The notes under the pieces: model-generated
Databases searched by the model: none
Told to the model about the DNA's origin: nothing
The model's input: only the letters and a program-made list of their open reading frames with translations
Part shown: piece by piece, positions 8,650 through 17,536 of the stretch
Layout of the letters: each line of letters starts with the position of its first letter
Numbering within the stretch: the first letter of the stretch is position 1
Assembly: GCF_016597725.1 (NCBI RefSeq)
Contig: NZ_VCGY01000002.1
Location: 659,415-723,414 of the forward strand
Source of the DNA: Marinobacter sp. 1-4A
GTDB taxonomy: Bacteria > Pseudomonadota > Gammaproteobacteria > Pseudomonadales > Oleiphilaceae
Direction of reading: 5' to 3'
Length of the DNA stretch: 64,000 bases
Translations under genes and position numbers: made by a program

Positions 8650-11151
8650 ATGAGTGTACTTTTACTGCTCATTAGTGCCCTGATTCTGATTTATGTGGGA
8701 ATTGGCGGCACCACCGCCGCTGTGGTGATGTCCATCGCAACCCTGATTGGGGTGTTTCAGGATGAATGGCACATTGCCAGTGTTCTGTTTGGCGGTCTTT
8801 TTTTAGCTTTGGCCCTGATTCTGGTTATTCCAAGCGAGTTGCGCCTCGACAAATTTAGCCGCCCCCTGCTGGGCTGGGTTCGCAGCCGCCTTCCGAAGCT
8901 CTCCTCCACAGAAGAAGAAGCACTGAAATCCGGCTCTGTAGACTGGGACGGCGAACTGTTTTCCGGCAAGCCAGAGTGGTCCAAACTACTGGATGCCAGA
9001 CCTGCGCACCTAACAAGCGAAGAGCAGGCGTTTCTCGATGGCCCGGTAGAAAAACTCTGCGCCATGCTGGACGACTGGAAAATCACCCACGAACACTACG
9101 ACCTGCCGGAAAAAGCCTGGAAGTTTATCCGTGAAAACGGCTTTTTCGGCTTGGTGATTCCGAAAGAAGACGGCGGTATGGGATTCTCCAACACGGCCCA
9201 CTCGGAAATCGTGATGAAGATTTCTACCCGCAGTGTGTCTGCGGCCGTTACCGTTATGGTTCCAAACTCCCTCGGCCCGGGTGAGTTGTTGATGCACTAC
9301 GGCACCGATGAGCAGAAAAAACACTACCTGCCCCGTTTGGCAGGCGGTGAAGAAATCCCCTGCTTTGCCCTGACCTCGCCGATTGCTGGCTCTGATGCGG
9401 GCGCCATTCCCGATAAAGGCATCGTGTGCAAAGGCCAATGGAACGGCAAAGAAGTCTTGGGCTTGAAAGTCACCTGGAACAAGCGCTATATCACCTTAGC
9501 TCCAGTTGCTACGCTGATTGGCCTAGCCATCAAGGTTTACGATCCCGAAAGCCTGCTGGGCGAGAACGCCGACATAGGCGTAACCTGCGTTCTGGTTCCC
9601 CGTGATACGGAAGGCGTACACGCAGGCGCTCGCCACCTGCCGATGAATACCGTATTCATGAACGGGCCCACCTGGGGCACAGAGGTGTTTATCCCCATGG
9701 ATCAGGTTATCGGTGGTCAGGAAATGCTCGGTAAAGGCTGGACCATGCTGCTGGAGTGCCTGTCCATTGGCCGCTCCATTTCCCTGCCCGCTTTGGGTAC
9801 CGGGGCCGGTAAGGTTGCCAGCCTGGCAACCGGCTCCTACGCCTATACGCGCGAGCAGTTCGGTCGCTCCATCAGTCAATTTGAGGGTGTTCAGGAAGCT
9901 CTGGAGCCTATCGCAGGCTACACCTACATGATGGATGCAGCTCGCTTGCTCACCTCCGGCATGCTAGACCGAGGCGTTCGGCCAGCCGTGCCCTCGGCAC
10001 TTCTGAAGTACCGCAATACCGATCTAATGCGCATAGTAATCAACCACGCCATGGACGTAGTCGCAGGCCGTGGCGTCATTACCGGCCCCCGCAACTTTAT
10101 GGCCCGCGCCTACAATGCGGTGCCCATCGGTATTACGGTGGAGGGTGCAAACATTCTGACCCGCAGCCTGATGGTGTTTGGCCAGGGCGCCATTCGCTGT
10201 CATCCGTTTATCGTTGAAGAAATTGCCGCCGCCGGTATGGAAGACGAAGATCAGGCCGCGAAAAAATTCGACAGTATCTTCTACCGCCACCTGGCCCACA
10301 CCACGCGGAATGCTCTGCGGGCTCTGGTTCTAGGCCTTACCGGTGGTTTGCTTGAATCGGTTCCCGCACAGGGCAATATCAAGTCATCTTACCGCCAGCT
10401 GGCGCGCTTTTCAGCCGCATTTGCGTTGATGACCGATGTCACTCTGCTCTCCGTAGGCGGAGGCCTTAAAGCCAAGCAACGCCTCTCTGGGCGAATGGCA
10501 GACTGCCTCGTGCAGTTGTACTACGCGTCTGCAGTTATCAAACAGTGGCACGAAGAAGGCTACCCGGATGACCAACTCCCGGTGGTGGAGTGGTGCCTGC
10601 AAACCTGCCTGCGCGACCTGCAAGACTCCATGCGCGAAGCGATTATCAACTTCCCGGTACCGGCTCTGCGCTGGCCGCTGCGCCTGCTGGTGTTCCCGTT
10701 GGGTGCCACAGGCCTTAACGGGCCAGACGACAAGCTGGGCACCCGCGTAGCCGCTAGTATTGTTAAGGACACCCCACTACGCCAGCGCATCAGCCGAGGT
10801 GCCTACACCACCATGGACCCGGAGGATTCTCTGGGACGGGTTTTGAATGCCTACAAACTGGCAAACGAAACTGCCGACATGCGCAGCCGCCTTCACGACG
10901 CTATTCGCAATCGTGATGAAAACGACCTCGACGGTATCGCATTGTTGATGGGCCACCAGCGTAAAGAACTGGTGGACTGGGCTTGCGCCGAGGGCGTTGT
11001 GAAAGCCGATGAGTGCGAAAAACTTGAAGAAGCACTAACGGCTTTGTATGACGTTATCCGGGTAGATGCGTTTGATGAAGAGGGCCTGAAGGCGCTGTCT
11101 CGATGCGCCAAAGGTAAACGCAAAGTGGTTGAAAGGCCTGCAGCAGAGTAG
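8650..11151 (+). CDS. fadE: Acyl-CoA dehydrogenase FadE
   Basis: 833 residues, close to the ~815 of enterobacterial FadE. Two hydrophobic N-terminal helices (~1-60) are followed by acyl-CoA dehydrogenase domains: DLPEKAWKFIRENGFFGLVI, CFALTSPIAGSDAG (FAD region), and the helical C-terminal domain with REQFGRSISQFEGVQEALE. A further ~230-residue C-terminal extension (DUF1974 type) is typical of gammaproteobacterial FadE. ACGGAGGT lies ahead of the ATG. It performs the first oxidation step of fatty-acid beta-oxidation. A long spacer (8522-8649) suggests its own promoter. The hairpin at 11170-11204 follows. Confidence 0.95.
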   Translation: MSVLLLLISALILIYVGIGGTTAAVVMSIATLIGVFQDEWHIASVLFGGLFLALALILVIPSELRLDKFSRPLLGWVRSRLPKLSSTEEEALKSGSVDWDGELFSGKPEWSKLLDARPAHLTSEEQAFLDGPVEKLCAMLDDWKITHEHYDLPEKAWKFIRENGFFGLVIPKEDGGMGFSNTAHSEIVMKISTRSVSAAVTVMVPNSLGPGELLMHYGTDEQKKHYLPRLAGGEEIPCFALTSPIAGSDAGAIPDKGIVCKGQWNGKEVLGLKVTWNKRYITLAPVATLIGLAIKVYDPESLLGENADIGVTCVLVPRDTEGVHAGARHLPMNTVFMNGPTWGTEVFIPMDQVIGGQEMLGKGWTMLLECLSIGRSISLPALGTGAGKVASLATGSYAYTREQFGRSISQFEGVQEALEPIAGYTYMMDAARLLTSGMLDRGVRPAVPSALLKYRNTDLMRIVINHAMDVVAGRGVITGPRNFMARAYNAVPIGITVEGANILTRSLMVFGQGAIRCHPFIVEEIAAAGMEDEDQAAKKFDSIFYRHLAHTTRNALRALVLGLTGGLLESVPAQGNIKSSYRQLARFSAAFALMTDVTLLSVGGGLKAKQRLSGRMADCLVQLYYASAVIKQWHEEGYPDDQLPVVEWCLQTCLRDLQDSMREAIINFPVPALRWPLRLLVFPLGATGLNGPDDKLGTRVAASIVKDTPLRQRISRGAYTTMDPEDSLGRVLNAYKLANETADMRSRLHDAIRNRDENDLDGIALLMGHQRKELVDWACAEGVVKADECEKLEEALTALYDVIRVDAFDEEGLKALSRCAKGKRKVVERPAAE

Positions 11152-11169
11152 TACAAACTCTGCAGTATT

Positions 11170-11204
11170 GTTGGCGGCCAGTGTTTCAGGCGCTGGCCGC
11201 CAAC
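11170..11204. terminator. Hairpin terminator between fadE and a convergent gene
   Basis: A perfect 12-bp stem (GTTGGCGGCCAG with its reverse complement) around an 11-base loop, located between two converging genes. There is no long U tract, only a short T/A-rich tail, so strength is uncertain. It probably serves both strands. Confidence 0.7.
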
Positions 11205-11219
11205 TCTATTATTCGATAG

Positions 11220-12512
11220 CTATGCTCTGGAGCCTTCCTGATACACTGGCCAGTGCTCCACAATCTTGCCCTTCCGCATAGCCAATATATCGCCAAACTG
11301 CAGCAACACCGACTCGCTCTGCTGCGGTCGTAAAAACACCTGATCGCCCACTTCCAGCCCCACGCCGGGTGAGGCGTTAACCAACTCTTGATTGGAACTC
11401 CTGCCATACAGGCTGTTGCTCTGTAAGCCTTCTGGCGCGACGAAATCGGCCAGCCAGTTGCCACCATATATAAAATAACTGGCACGCTGGTTTACATCCC
11501 ACCATGAGAAGATTTTTGATTTGCCGTCCAGCGCCGGAATATTCACCGGCCCCGTGGATTTCAAAACCGGGCTGGCAATAAATGCCGCAGGCACGTGATC
11601 ACTCAATGATGGCAAATCAAAGTGCGTGGGCATCACCATGGCAGAGCCCACCGCCAACTCCGAGCTCAGGGTTTCGGTTTCGTGCAGTCGATAGCTGGGG
11701 CTACCTGCAGTATTGAGTGTAAGACCTTCCAGCCAGAGTGCCGGATATTGCTTTCGGGTGAAATCGACAAAGCCCTGATAGCGCGCCATTACCTTGCTAA
11801 GGAGTGCTTCTGGAGAACCGAGAACCGATGGCAACTCCATGCCGACAAAGGGGTCATAACCCATAAAGCCTGCGAACTCTAAATGCTCCGAGTTACTTGC
11901 AATCAGGCCAAGCAGAGCATCCAACGTGTTGTTATCGGCCACACCACCGCGATGCAGGCCTACGTCCAGCTCAATATTGATCCGGAACTTGCTGTTACGC
12001 GCTTGCGCTACTTGTAGGTATTCCTGCAACCGCTCGGGAGAATCAATCAGCCATTGAATGCGCGCGGTTGGCTCATCCTGCCCCTGATGCTGTTGGTAAA
12101 ACACCTGAGCCGAGCGGGCTGGCAGCGGCTTACCCAGCAAAATGTCTGCTTTCGGGAAATACTCGGCAGTCTGGTTCAAAAAAGGCTGGTGGAAGGACAT
12201 CAGTTTGTCTGTGCCTGTGCGGCTAACAATGTACTGCAACAGGCCCCGGCAAGGCAGTGATTTTTCAACCAGACGCAAGGCTTTGCCACTGCGTTGCACA
12301 GAGGCAGTCACCACATCAATGTTGTGATCAAGCCGATCGAGATCTACCAGCAAAACCGGCCGCATAGGCCCGGTGCTTTTGAGCTCTGCGTTCAGGGCTT
12401 GAAAATAGGCCGTGTAAGGCCTGCCTTTGTCTTCAGGGCGCAACCACGCAGCACTGGCCAGCATAGCGGCACCACCCAGCAGACCGGTGAACAGAAAACC
12501 ACGACGATTCAC
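11220..12512 (-). CDS. Exported D-serine dehydratase-like / alanine-racemase N-domain PLP protein
   Basis: 430 residues from a GTG at 12512, with GGGAGAGAG just upstream. The N-terminus MNRRGFLFTGLLGGAAMLAS looks like a Tat-type or anchored signal. The body matches the DSD1/D-threonine-aldolase-like fold-type III family: VLLVDLDRLDHNI, then RLVEKSLPC (probable PLP lysine Lys84), then HRGGVADN and a C-terminal domain. Known relatives deaminate D-serine or cleave D-threonine, but an exported form of unknown substrate is suggested here. It lies 37 bases downstream of the ALO-like oxidase on the same strand, probably in one operon. Confidence 0.75.
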   Translation of the reverse strand: MNRRGFLFTGLLGGAAMLASAAWLRPEDKGRPYTAYFQALNAELKSTGPMRPVLLVDLDRLDHNIDVVTASVQRSGKALRLVEKSLPCRGLLQYIVSRTGTDKLMSFHQPFLNQTAEYFPKADILLGKPLPARSAQVFYQQHQGQDEPTARIQWLIDSPERLQEYLQVAQARNSKFRINIELDVGLHRGGVADNNTLDALLGLIASNSEHLEFAGFMGYDPFVGMELPSVLGSPEALLSKVMARYQGFVDFTRKQYPALWLEGLTLNTAGSPSYRLHETETLSSELAVGSAMVMPTHFDLPSLSDHVPAAFIASPVLKSTGPVNIPALDGKSKIFSWWDVNQRASYFIYGGNWLADFVAPEGLQSNSLYGRSSNQELVNASPGVGLEVGDQVFLRPQQSESVLLQFGDILAMRKGKIVEHWPVYQEGSRA

Positions 12513-12549
12513 GATACTCTCTCCCTAAAGGCCTCCTTCAAAACCTCCC

Positions 12550-13935
12550 TCACGCCCCCATAATTTTGCGTAAGTGGCCGTTCAAAAATCGCCCCTGCGG
12601 GTCCAGGTTCTGCCGTAGCCCGGTAAACTCGCTCCATTGGGGGTAAAGTTGTTTCAGGTGTCGCGAATTCAACGTGTGCAGCTTGCCCCAATGGGGTCTG
12701 CCGTTGTACTTCCAGAAGACCGGCTCTATGGCCGCAAAAAAGTTGTGGTAATCCATGCTGTAATGCTGATGCACTGAAATAGCACAACTATCTCGCCCTT
12801 GAAACATGCTCAATGGCGCATCGTCAGCCTTCACATAGCGATATTCAATGGGAAACCAGGTGGACAGGTTGTTGCGCTCGATCAGCTGCAAAATTTCTCT
12901 CAGGCAGGCTGGGCCCTGCTCTGCAGGCACGGAGTATTCCATTTCGTTAAAGCGCACGGAGCGCACGTTGGAATAGATCTCGTAGGACTCGCCAATGCGC
13001 TCATCAAAGGTCGCAAAGTGCTGGAGGTTGTTCAGCAAAAAACGTCGGGCCGCCGGGAAGTCACTGCCGTATTTGTCGAGCTTTTCCAACAGGGTGACAA
13101 ATTCATTGCCGCCACTTTCCGCCTTGTTTACCGGGGGAGTGGCGGGCTCGTCGGTTTCGTTCAATGCAACCGCCAAAGCGTAGTCAGAGTGGGTAATCAC
13201 CAGCATTTCCCAGTGCTGGTTTTCGGAAACATGCTTGTCTATATCCGCCAGCAAGTCTTCTGTTTTGGCGACCCACATGTTTTCCCGCAGGCGGTACGCA
13301 GGCCGGTTTTGCAGGGTTAGCCGGGTGATAACTCCCAATGCACCCATAGATACTTTGGCAGCATTGAAAATTTCAGGGTTACGGCTAGCGTCGCAATCCA
13401 GCACCTCTCCGCCCGCCGTCACTAGCTGCAAACCCGCTACATAGCTGGAATAGGAGCCATAATTGATGCCTGTGCCATGGGTGGATGTAGCAACAGCACC
13501 GCCCAGAGTCTGGTGATCAATATCCGCCATATTGATAAAGCCCTGACCCACTTCATTCAATGCCATGCCCATAAGCGCCATGGAAGTACCGGCTCCAAAC
13601 TCTGCCTGATGGGTTGCCGAATCATGGCTAAGCATTCCGCTGAAATAACCCAGAGAAAGCAGCGTGTCATCGGTTGGCACCAGCGGGCTGAACGAGTGGC
13701 CTGCGCCAACCGGGCGAATGGTGCCGGTGCTGTTGGCAATGATGCTCACCAACTCATCCAGACTTTTTGGCGTTAATTGATGCGCTGGCAAACAGCTCTG
13801 CGCACCGGACCAGTTACGCCATGGGCTCATGCGTTCCGGGTTCAGCGCCTGTGCGAGCGCAACCGGGCTGGCAAAGGCGCCCAGAGCTCCAAGGGCACCA
13901 GCGACTTGTAAAAATTGGCGACGATCTAACGACAT
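12550..13935 (-). CDS. FAD-linked oxidase, D-arabinono-1,4-lactone oxidase (ALO)-like
   Basis: 461 residues from the ATG at 13935, which follows AAGGA; the longer frame to 14031 is unlikely. A Tat signal is clear (DRRQFLQVAGALGALGAF). The FAD-binding type 4 domain has TIRPVGAGHSFSPL (~residues 72-85, the GHS of sugar-lactone oxidases) and GGAVATSTHGTG. The ALO C-terminal domain has EYRYVKADDAPLSMFQG and PHWGKLHTL. Relatives oxidise aldonolactones or polyols with oxygen, giving hydrogen peroxide. Tat export implies periplasmic action on a folded flavoprotein. Substrate unknown. Confidence 0.85.
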   Translation of the reverse strand: MSLDRRQFLQVAGALGALGAFASPVALAQALNPERMSPWRNWSGAQSCLPAHQLTPKSLDELVSIIANSTGTIRPVGAGHSFSPLVPTDDTLLSLGYFSGMLSHDSATHQAEFGAGTSMALMGMALNEVGQGFINMADIDHQTLGGAVATSTHGTGINYGSYSSYVAGLQLVTAGGEVLDCDASRNPEIFNAAKVSMGALGVITRLTLQNRPAYRLRENMWVAKTEDLLADIDKHVSENQHWEMLVITHSDYALAVALNETDEPATPPVNKAESGGNEFVTLLEKLDKYGSDFPAARRFLLNNLQHFATFDERIGESYEIYSNVRSVRFNEMEYSVPAEQGPACLREILQLIERNNLSTWFPIEYRYVKADDAPLSMFQGRDSCAISVHQHYSMDYHNFFAAIEPVFWKYNGRPHWGKLHTLNSRHLKQLYPQWSEFTGLRQNLDPQGRFLNGHLRKIMGA

Positions 13936-14059
13936 GTGGATTCCTTGCACACTGCACTTTCTGGCAGCTATGTTGTTCTTGATACAAGGATACCGGCTAC
14001 ACAACGATTGTTTGAGAGTACTAGCGCTCATAAATCGGATTGAGTGCCGACGATTGACA

Positions 14060-15007
14060 CTATTCCGACCTCAACCCCCCTCTAATGGCCTCACCCACCA
14101 GCCAGCCTCTTAGCAATTGAATACTCCGCTCCCTGCGCCTGCTCGTTTTCCAGGCGAAATAGAACCGATCGCCAGTTACCAGCGGGTAACAAGGCAAGCG
14201 CACAAACTCTTCAGAGTCTTTACGGGTGCTCAACATGTAGTCGTTGGTCAGAGCAATGCCCTGATGAAAGCGCGCCGCTTCCAGAGCCAGCAACATGTGG
14301 CTGAAATGCTGAACGCGACTGCCGGAAGGCAAGGGCTGTGCCACGGTTTGAAACCAAGCTTCCCAGTCTCCAGCGGCTTTATCATAGATGCTGTAGGTGG
14401 ATAACAGAGGGAAGCGCGCTACCTCGGCGGGGGTCATAGCTGGCTCATCGCGCCCGGTAACATCCGTTTCCCGCCCCAGCTCCCTTCGGATGCGTTGCCA
14501 ATAGTCTTGACTGCACACCGGGAAAAGCCGCTCCACATACAAAAGCTCGTAACTGTAAGCCGGGGAGTCTCGGTGGATGGTGATAAAGCAATCCGCCACC
14601 CGATCCGACAGCACCGGGTTTTCGCTGGTCATTTCCAAGGCCAACTCCACCTGCGGATGCAGGCGCTGCAAATCCGGCAGCCGTGGCACCAGCCAGCGCA
14701 CCGCAAAGGAACTAAAGAGCGCCAACCGCAGCCGGGACTCCTCACGCCCCATAAGTTGCTCACTGGCCCGCTCTATTTGCAACAACGCCGTACCAATGGC
14801 ATCCAGATACTGGCGGCCCTCGTCGGTCATCGAGAGAGTTCGCCCACTGCGCCAAAACAACTTTTCACCGAGGTAGGTTTCCAGTTGTTTGATTTGATGG
14901 CTCACCGCGCTCTGGGTTACCGCCAGCTCCTCCGCAGCCAGTGAAAAGCTGTTAAGGCGGGCAACCGCTTCGAATACCGGCAAGGCTTTGAGAGGGGGCA
15001 GTTTCAT
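14060..15007 (-). CDS. LysR-family transcriptional regulator, GcvA-like
   Basis: 315 residues beginning MKLPPLKALPVFEAVARLNS, with the LysR helix-turn-helix ELAVTQSAVSHQIKQLE and a substrate-binding domain of the GcvA type (WLVPRLPDLQRLHPQVELAL). It is divergent from the DMT transporter gene, with a 123-base intergenic region, and sits upstream of the ALO-like oxidase on the same strand. Either neighbour could be its target; the divergent transporter is the commoner arrangement for LysR regulators. The ligand is unknown. Confidence 0.88.
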   Translation of the reverse strand: MKLPPLKALPVFEAVARLNSFSLAAEELAVTQSAVSHQIKQLETYLGEKLFWRSGRTLSMTDEGRQYLDAIGTALLQIERASEQLMGREESRLRLALFSSFAVRWLVPRLPDLQRLHPQVELALEMTSENPVLSDRVADCFITIHRDSPAYSYELLYVERLFPVCSQDYWQRIRRELGRETDVTGRDEPAMTPAEVARFPLLSTYSIYDKAAGDWEAWFQTVAQPLPSGSRVQHFSHMLLALEAARFHQGIALTNDYMLSTRKDSEEFVRLPCYPLVTGDRFYFAWKTSRRRERSIQLLRGWLVGEAIRGGLRSE

Positions 15008-15130
15008 TATCTATTTATCTAATAGAAGGCTAATAAACATCATTTTATCGGATATTAAATCGCAGATAGACTAAAACTGCCACTCTATCTTTCTTTACGT
15101 TATTCATTTTTGACATTCAGGAAACCAACC

Positions 15131-16048
15131 ATGGCAGGTAAAACGGTTAACAGCGCTATTCTTTTGCTTGTGCTTGGCAATGCCATGGCGCTGATATCGG
15201 ACGTATTTATCAAACTGATGGAACCGGGCGCGCCCATTCTTCAGTTCGCGTTTTTACGTTGCCTGATCACCCTCTTATTCCTGCTACCTTTGGCCCGCAA
15301 GATCGACCGCACCAACTTGTTTGGCGGCATAAGAGTTCACGCCATAAGAGCACACGTTCATCTGGTTGGCCTGCTGTGCATGATCGTCGCCTTAAGCAAC
15401 CTGCCTCTGGCCACAGCCAACGCGGTGTTTTACGCGGCGCCGATTCTGGTGATGGTGTTTTCGGTGGTTATCTTCCGGGAGTCGCTGTCACCTTTGAGTG
15501 TGCTTGCGGTATTCAGCGGCTTTGCAGGCATCATCGTTATCCTGCGCCCGGTAGAATTCAATTGGGCGGCTGTAGCGGCGCTGGGATCCGCCCTCACACT
15601 GGCAATCAACGCAGTGATGGTGCGAAAGCTGCCCAAGGGCCAGACCACGGTGCACAAGCTGTTTCTCAACTACTTGCTGGTGATTCCGGTGTCTGGATTG
15701 CTGGCGGTATGGGAGTGGCAACAGGGTGCTACTTGGCACCCAGAAATTCTGTTTACAGCGGCAGCTTCGGCGTTTTTTATTCTGGGGTACAACATCACCG
15801 TTTTGCTCGCCTACAGGCAGGTGGATGCAAACCAGGTAACCAGTGCTGAATACACTGGGCTGATTTGGGCCGTGGCTATCGGCTGGATCTGGTTTAACGA
15901 AGTGCCGGACTGGTGGTTTCTGGTGGGCAGTTTGATGGTTATTGTGCCATTGGTGATGATCGGCCTGAACCAGCGTCGCAAATCACCTCCCAGAGGCTTT
16001 AACCCTGCGGCCCGAGATGATCAACAAGCGGCCACTGCAAAAGCCTGA
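15131..16048 (+). CDS. DMT-superfamily (EamA) transporter
   Basis: About 305 residues from the ATG at 15131, preceded by AGGA eight bases upstream; a TTG seven codons earlier is less likely. Ten transmembrane helices form two EamA repeats: QFAFLRCLITLLFLLPLAR in the first half and TSAEYTGLIWAVAIGWIWF in the second. Family members export amino acids, metabolites or nucleotide sugars across the inner membrane. The divergent GcvA-like LysR regulator probably controls it. A large imperfect palindrome follows the stop codon. Confidence 0.88.
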   Translation: MAGKTVNSAILLLVLGNAMALISDVFIKLMEPGAPILQFAFLRCLITLLFLLPLARKIDRTNLFGGIRVHAIRAHVHLVGLLCMIVALSNLPLATANAVFYAAPILVMVFSVVIFRESLSPLSVLAVFSGFAGIIVILRPVEFNWAAVAALGSALTLAINAVMVRKLPKGQTTVHKLFLNYLLVIPVSGLLAVWEWQQGATWHPEILFTAAASAFFILGYNITVLLAYRQVDANQVTSAEYTGLIWAVAIGWIWFNEVPDWWFLVGSLMVIVPLVMIGLNQRRKSPPRGFNPAARDDQQAATAKA

Positions 16049-16049
16049 C

Positions 16050-16144
16050 GCAACCGAGGGCGGGCACCTCCCGAAACTGTGCGGAGCCAAGCGTACACGG
16101 ACGTATTCACAGCGTGTTTCGGAAGGTGCCCCGTCCTCGGTTGC
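16050..16144. repeat. 95-bp imperfect palindrome between convergent genes
   Basis: The arms 16050-16076 and 16116-16144 (27-29 bases, starting GCAACCGAGG and ending in its complement) pair with a few mismatches around a ~39-base loop that has its own short inverted repeats. It starts two bases after the DMT stop codon. It may act as a bidirectional terminator, but its size and GC-rich arms look more like a dispersed palindromic element of the REP type. No second copy was seen in this window. Confidence 0.7.
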
Positions 16145-16167
16145 TTCCCCGAAGCTAAGGCTCTTGC

Positions 16168-16731
16168 TCAGGAGTTTTGCTTAAGGTGCGATTCGATTGC
16201 AAAAGTATGAGTACACTCATCACCCAATGCCCGCAAAGACTCTGCAAGCCTGAGCAAATATTCAGAATTGGGGCCACTCGGACCAACCGCAGAAGCAATC
16301 TGCCGCGCTATGTCTCCGTCCGGCGCATGGCCAAGAAAGGCTTCGTTGTCTTCCGTGGCAATGTAAACCAGCCCCTCACCGTGACTGCCGTTATCGAACG
16401 TCAAAGTTGTGGTGAATCGCAGATAACCATTCTTTTCCCGCACATCCAAATGCTCGAAAACCTTTGGTGAAACCCGAAACGCCATGCCCTTGCAAACTGC
16501 TTCAGGCTGCTCGATCAGAGTCACTACGCGCCCCGGCGCTTCAGGAGTGCCCCGGTGGTCGTGAGAACCCTGCCAGAACCGGCGGGCCCAGCCCTGAATC
16601 GAGGCGGGGCATTTTTCCAAATACGGGAAATCCACTTTGTAAATCAGCGAGCCATAGCCAAACAACCAGATCGAATCGATACCGGAGAAGTCCTGTCGAT
16701 TGCGGTTGTGCTCAGTGGTGTCGGTGGACAT
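16168..16731 (-). CDS. chaC: ChaC-family glutathione-specific gamma-glutamylcyclotransferase
   Basis: 187 residues with the ChaC signature IWLFGYGSLIYKVDFPYL near residues 20-40, then WARRFWQGSHDHRGTPEAPG and KGMAFRV. The acidic residue in VREKNGYL occupies the place of the catalytic glutamate. ChaC enzymes degrade glutathione to 5-oxoproline and Cys-Gly in the cytosol. GGAAGAG precedes the ATG. The gene starts nine bases after the marC stop on the same strand, so the pair is probably transcribed together. Confidence 0.9.
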   Translation of the reverse strand: MSTDTTEHNRNRQDFSGIDSIWLFGYGSLIYKVDFPYLEKCPASIQGWARRFWQGSHDHRGTPEAPGRVVTLIEQPEAVCKGMAFRVSPKVFEHLDVREKNGYLRFTTTLTFDNGSHGEGLVYIATEDNEAFLGHAPDGDIARQIASAVGPSGPNSEYLLRLAESLRALGDECTHTFAIESHLKQNS

Positions 16732-16740
16732 TACTCTTCC

Positions 16741-17379
16741 TTATGCTCCCAATAACCCCGAATTGGCGATAAAACCTGTAATGCCGGACAGCACAATTTC
16801 TGCCGCCATGGCCGAGAGTACAAGACCGCTGATCTTTGAAAGGATGTTAAGGCCGGTTTTGCCCAAGGCTTTTTCCAGATAACCGGACAAGTGCAGCAAA
16901 ATACCCAAAATCAGGAGGCCGGAAAGCAGGCCCAGCAGCCCGCCAGCAACTTCCGGGGCACTCTTGAGCTCAGCGCCGTATACCAGAATAGCACCAATGG
17001 TGGCGGGGCCGATCATCACCGGAACGGCCAAGGGTACAACCGCTATATCATCCCGCTCTTCTTCCGGCAGGCCGGTGGCGTGGTTACGGGTGCCGCTGGT
17101 GACCAGACTGATGGCAGTGAGGAACAGCAGCGTACCGGCACCAATACGGAAAGAGTTCAAGGTAATGCCAATGGCACTGAACAGCACCGGGCCGCCAAAG
17201 AACAATATCACGCCCATAACGGATGCCGCGATACAGGCCCGGCGAATAATCGAGGCTTTTTCAGCCGCAGGCAGCCCTCGGGTCAAGGCAATAAACATAG
17301 AGACGGCAAAGAAGGGCGCCAACAGAAACAGGAAGCGAATCGTGCTGCTGACATAGGTACTGAAAAACATTTCAATCAT
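16741..17379 (-). CDS. MarC-family integral membrane protein
   Basis: About 212 residues from the ATG at 17379, the usual MarC length; a longer frame to 17505 has a non-membrane N-terminus. Six transmembrane helices and the conserved patterns PFFAVSMFIALTRGL and VPLAVPVMIGPATIGAIL are present. The original claim of multiple antibiotic resistance for MarC has not held up, and the transported substrate is not known. Upstream of chaC and probably in one operon with it; divergent from pntA, 157 bases away. Confidence 0.88.
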   Translation of the reverse strand: MIEMFFSTYVSSTIRFLFLLAPFFAVSMFIALTRGLPAAEKASIIRRACIAASVMGVILFFGGPVLFSAIGITLNSFRIGAGTLLFLTAISLVTSGTRNHATGLPEEERDDIAVVPLAVPVMIGPATIGAILVYGAELKSAPEVAGGLLGLLSGLLILGILLHLSGYLEKALGKTGLNILSKISGLVLSAMAAEIVLSGITGFIANSGLLGA

Positions 17380-17536
17380 CAAAAATATCCGGTCCGGAAA
17401 AAGATGCAAAGCATAGCGCCAATCCGCAATGCCTTCCGTACGCAACAGGACGTATGGCAAGCAAAGTCCCGAATTTGCACTAGGCTGAGTGTAGCTCCCC
17501 TTCATTTCATCGGCTCAAACACAGGGCGTTTGCATC

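Noticed and set aside
12799..13320. 173-codon plus-strand frame inside the ALO-like oxidase
   Set aside because: Shadow of the minus-strand oxidase, which shows the complete flavoenzyme pattern.
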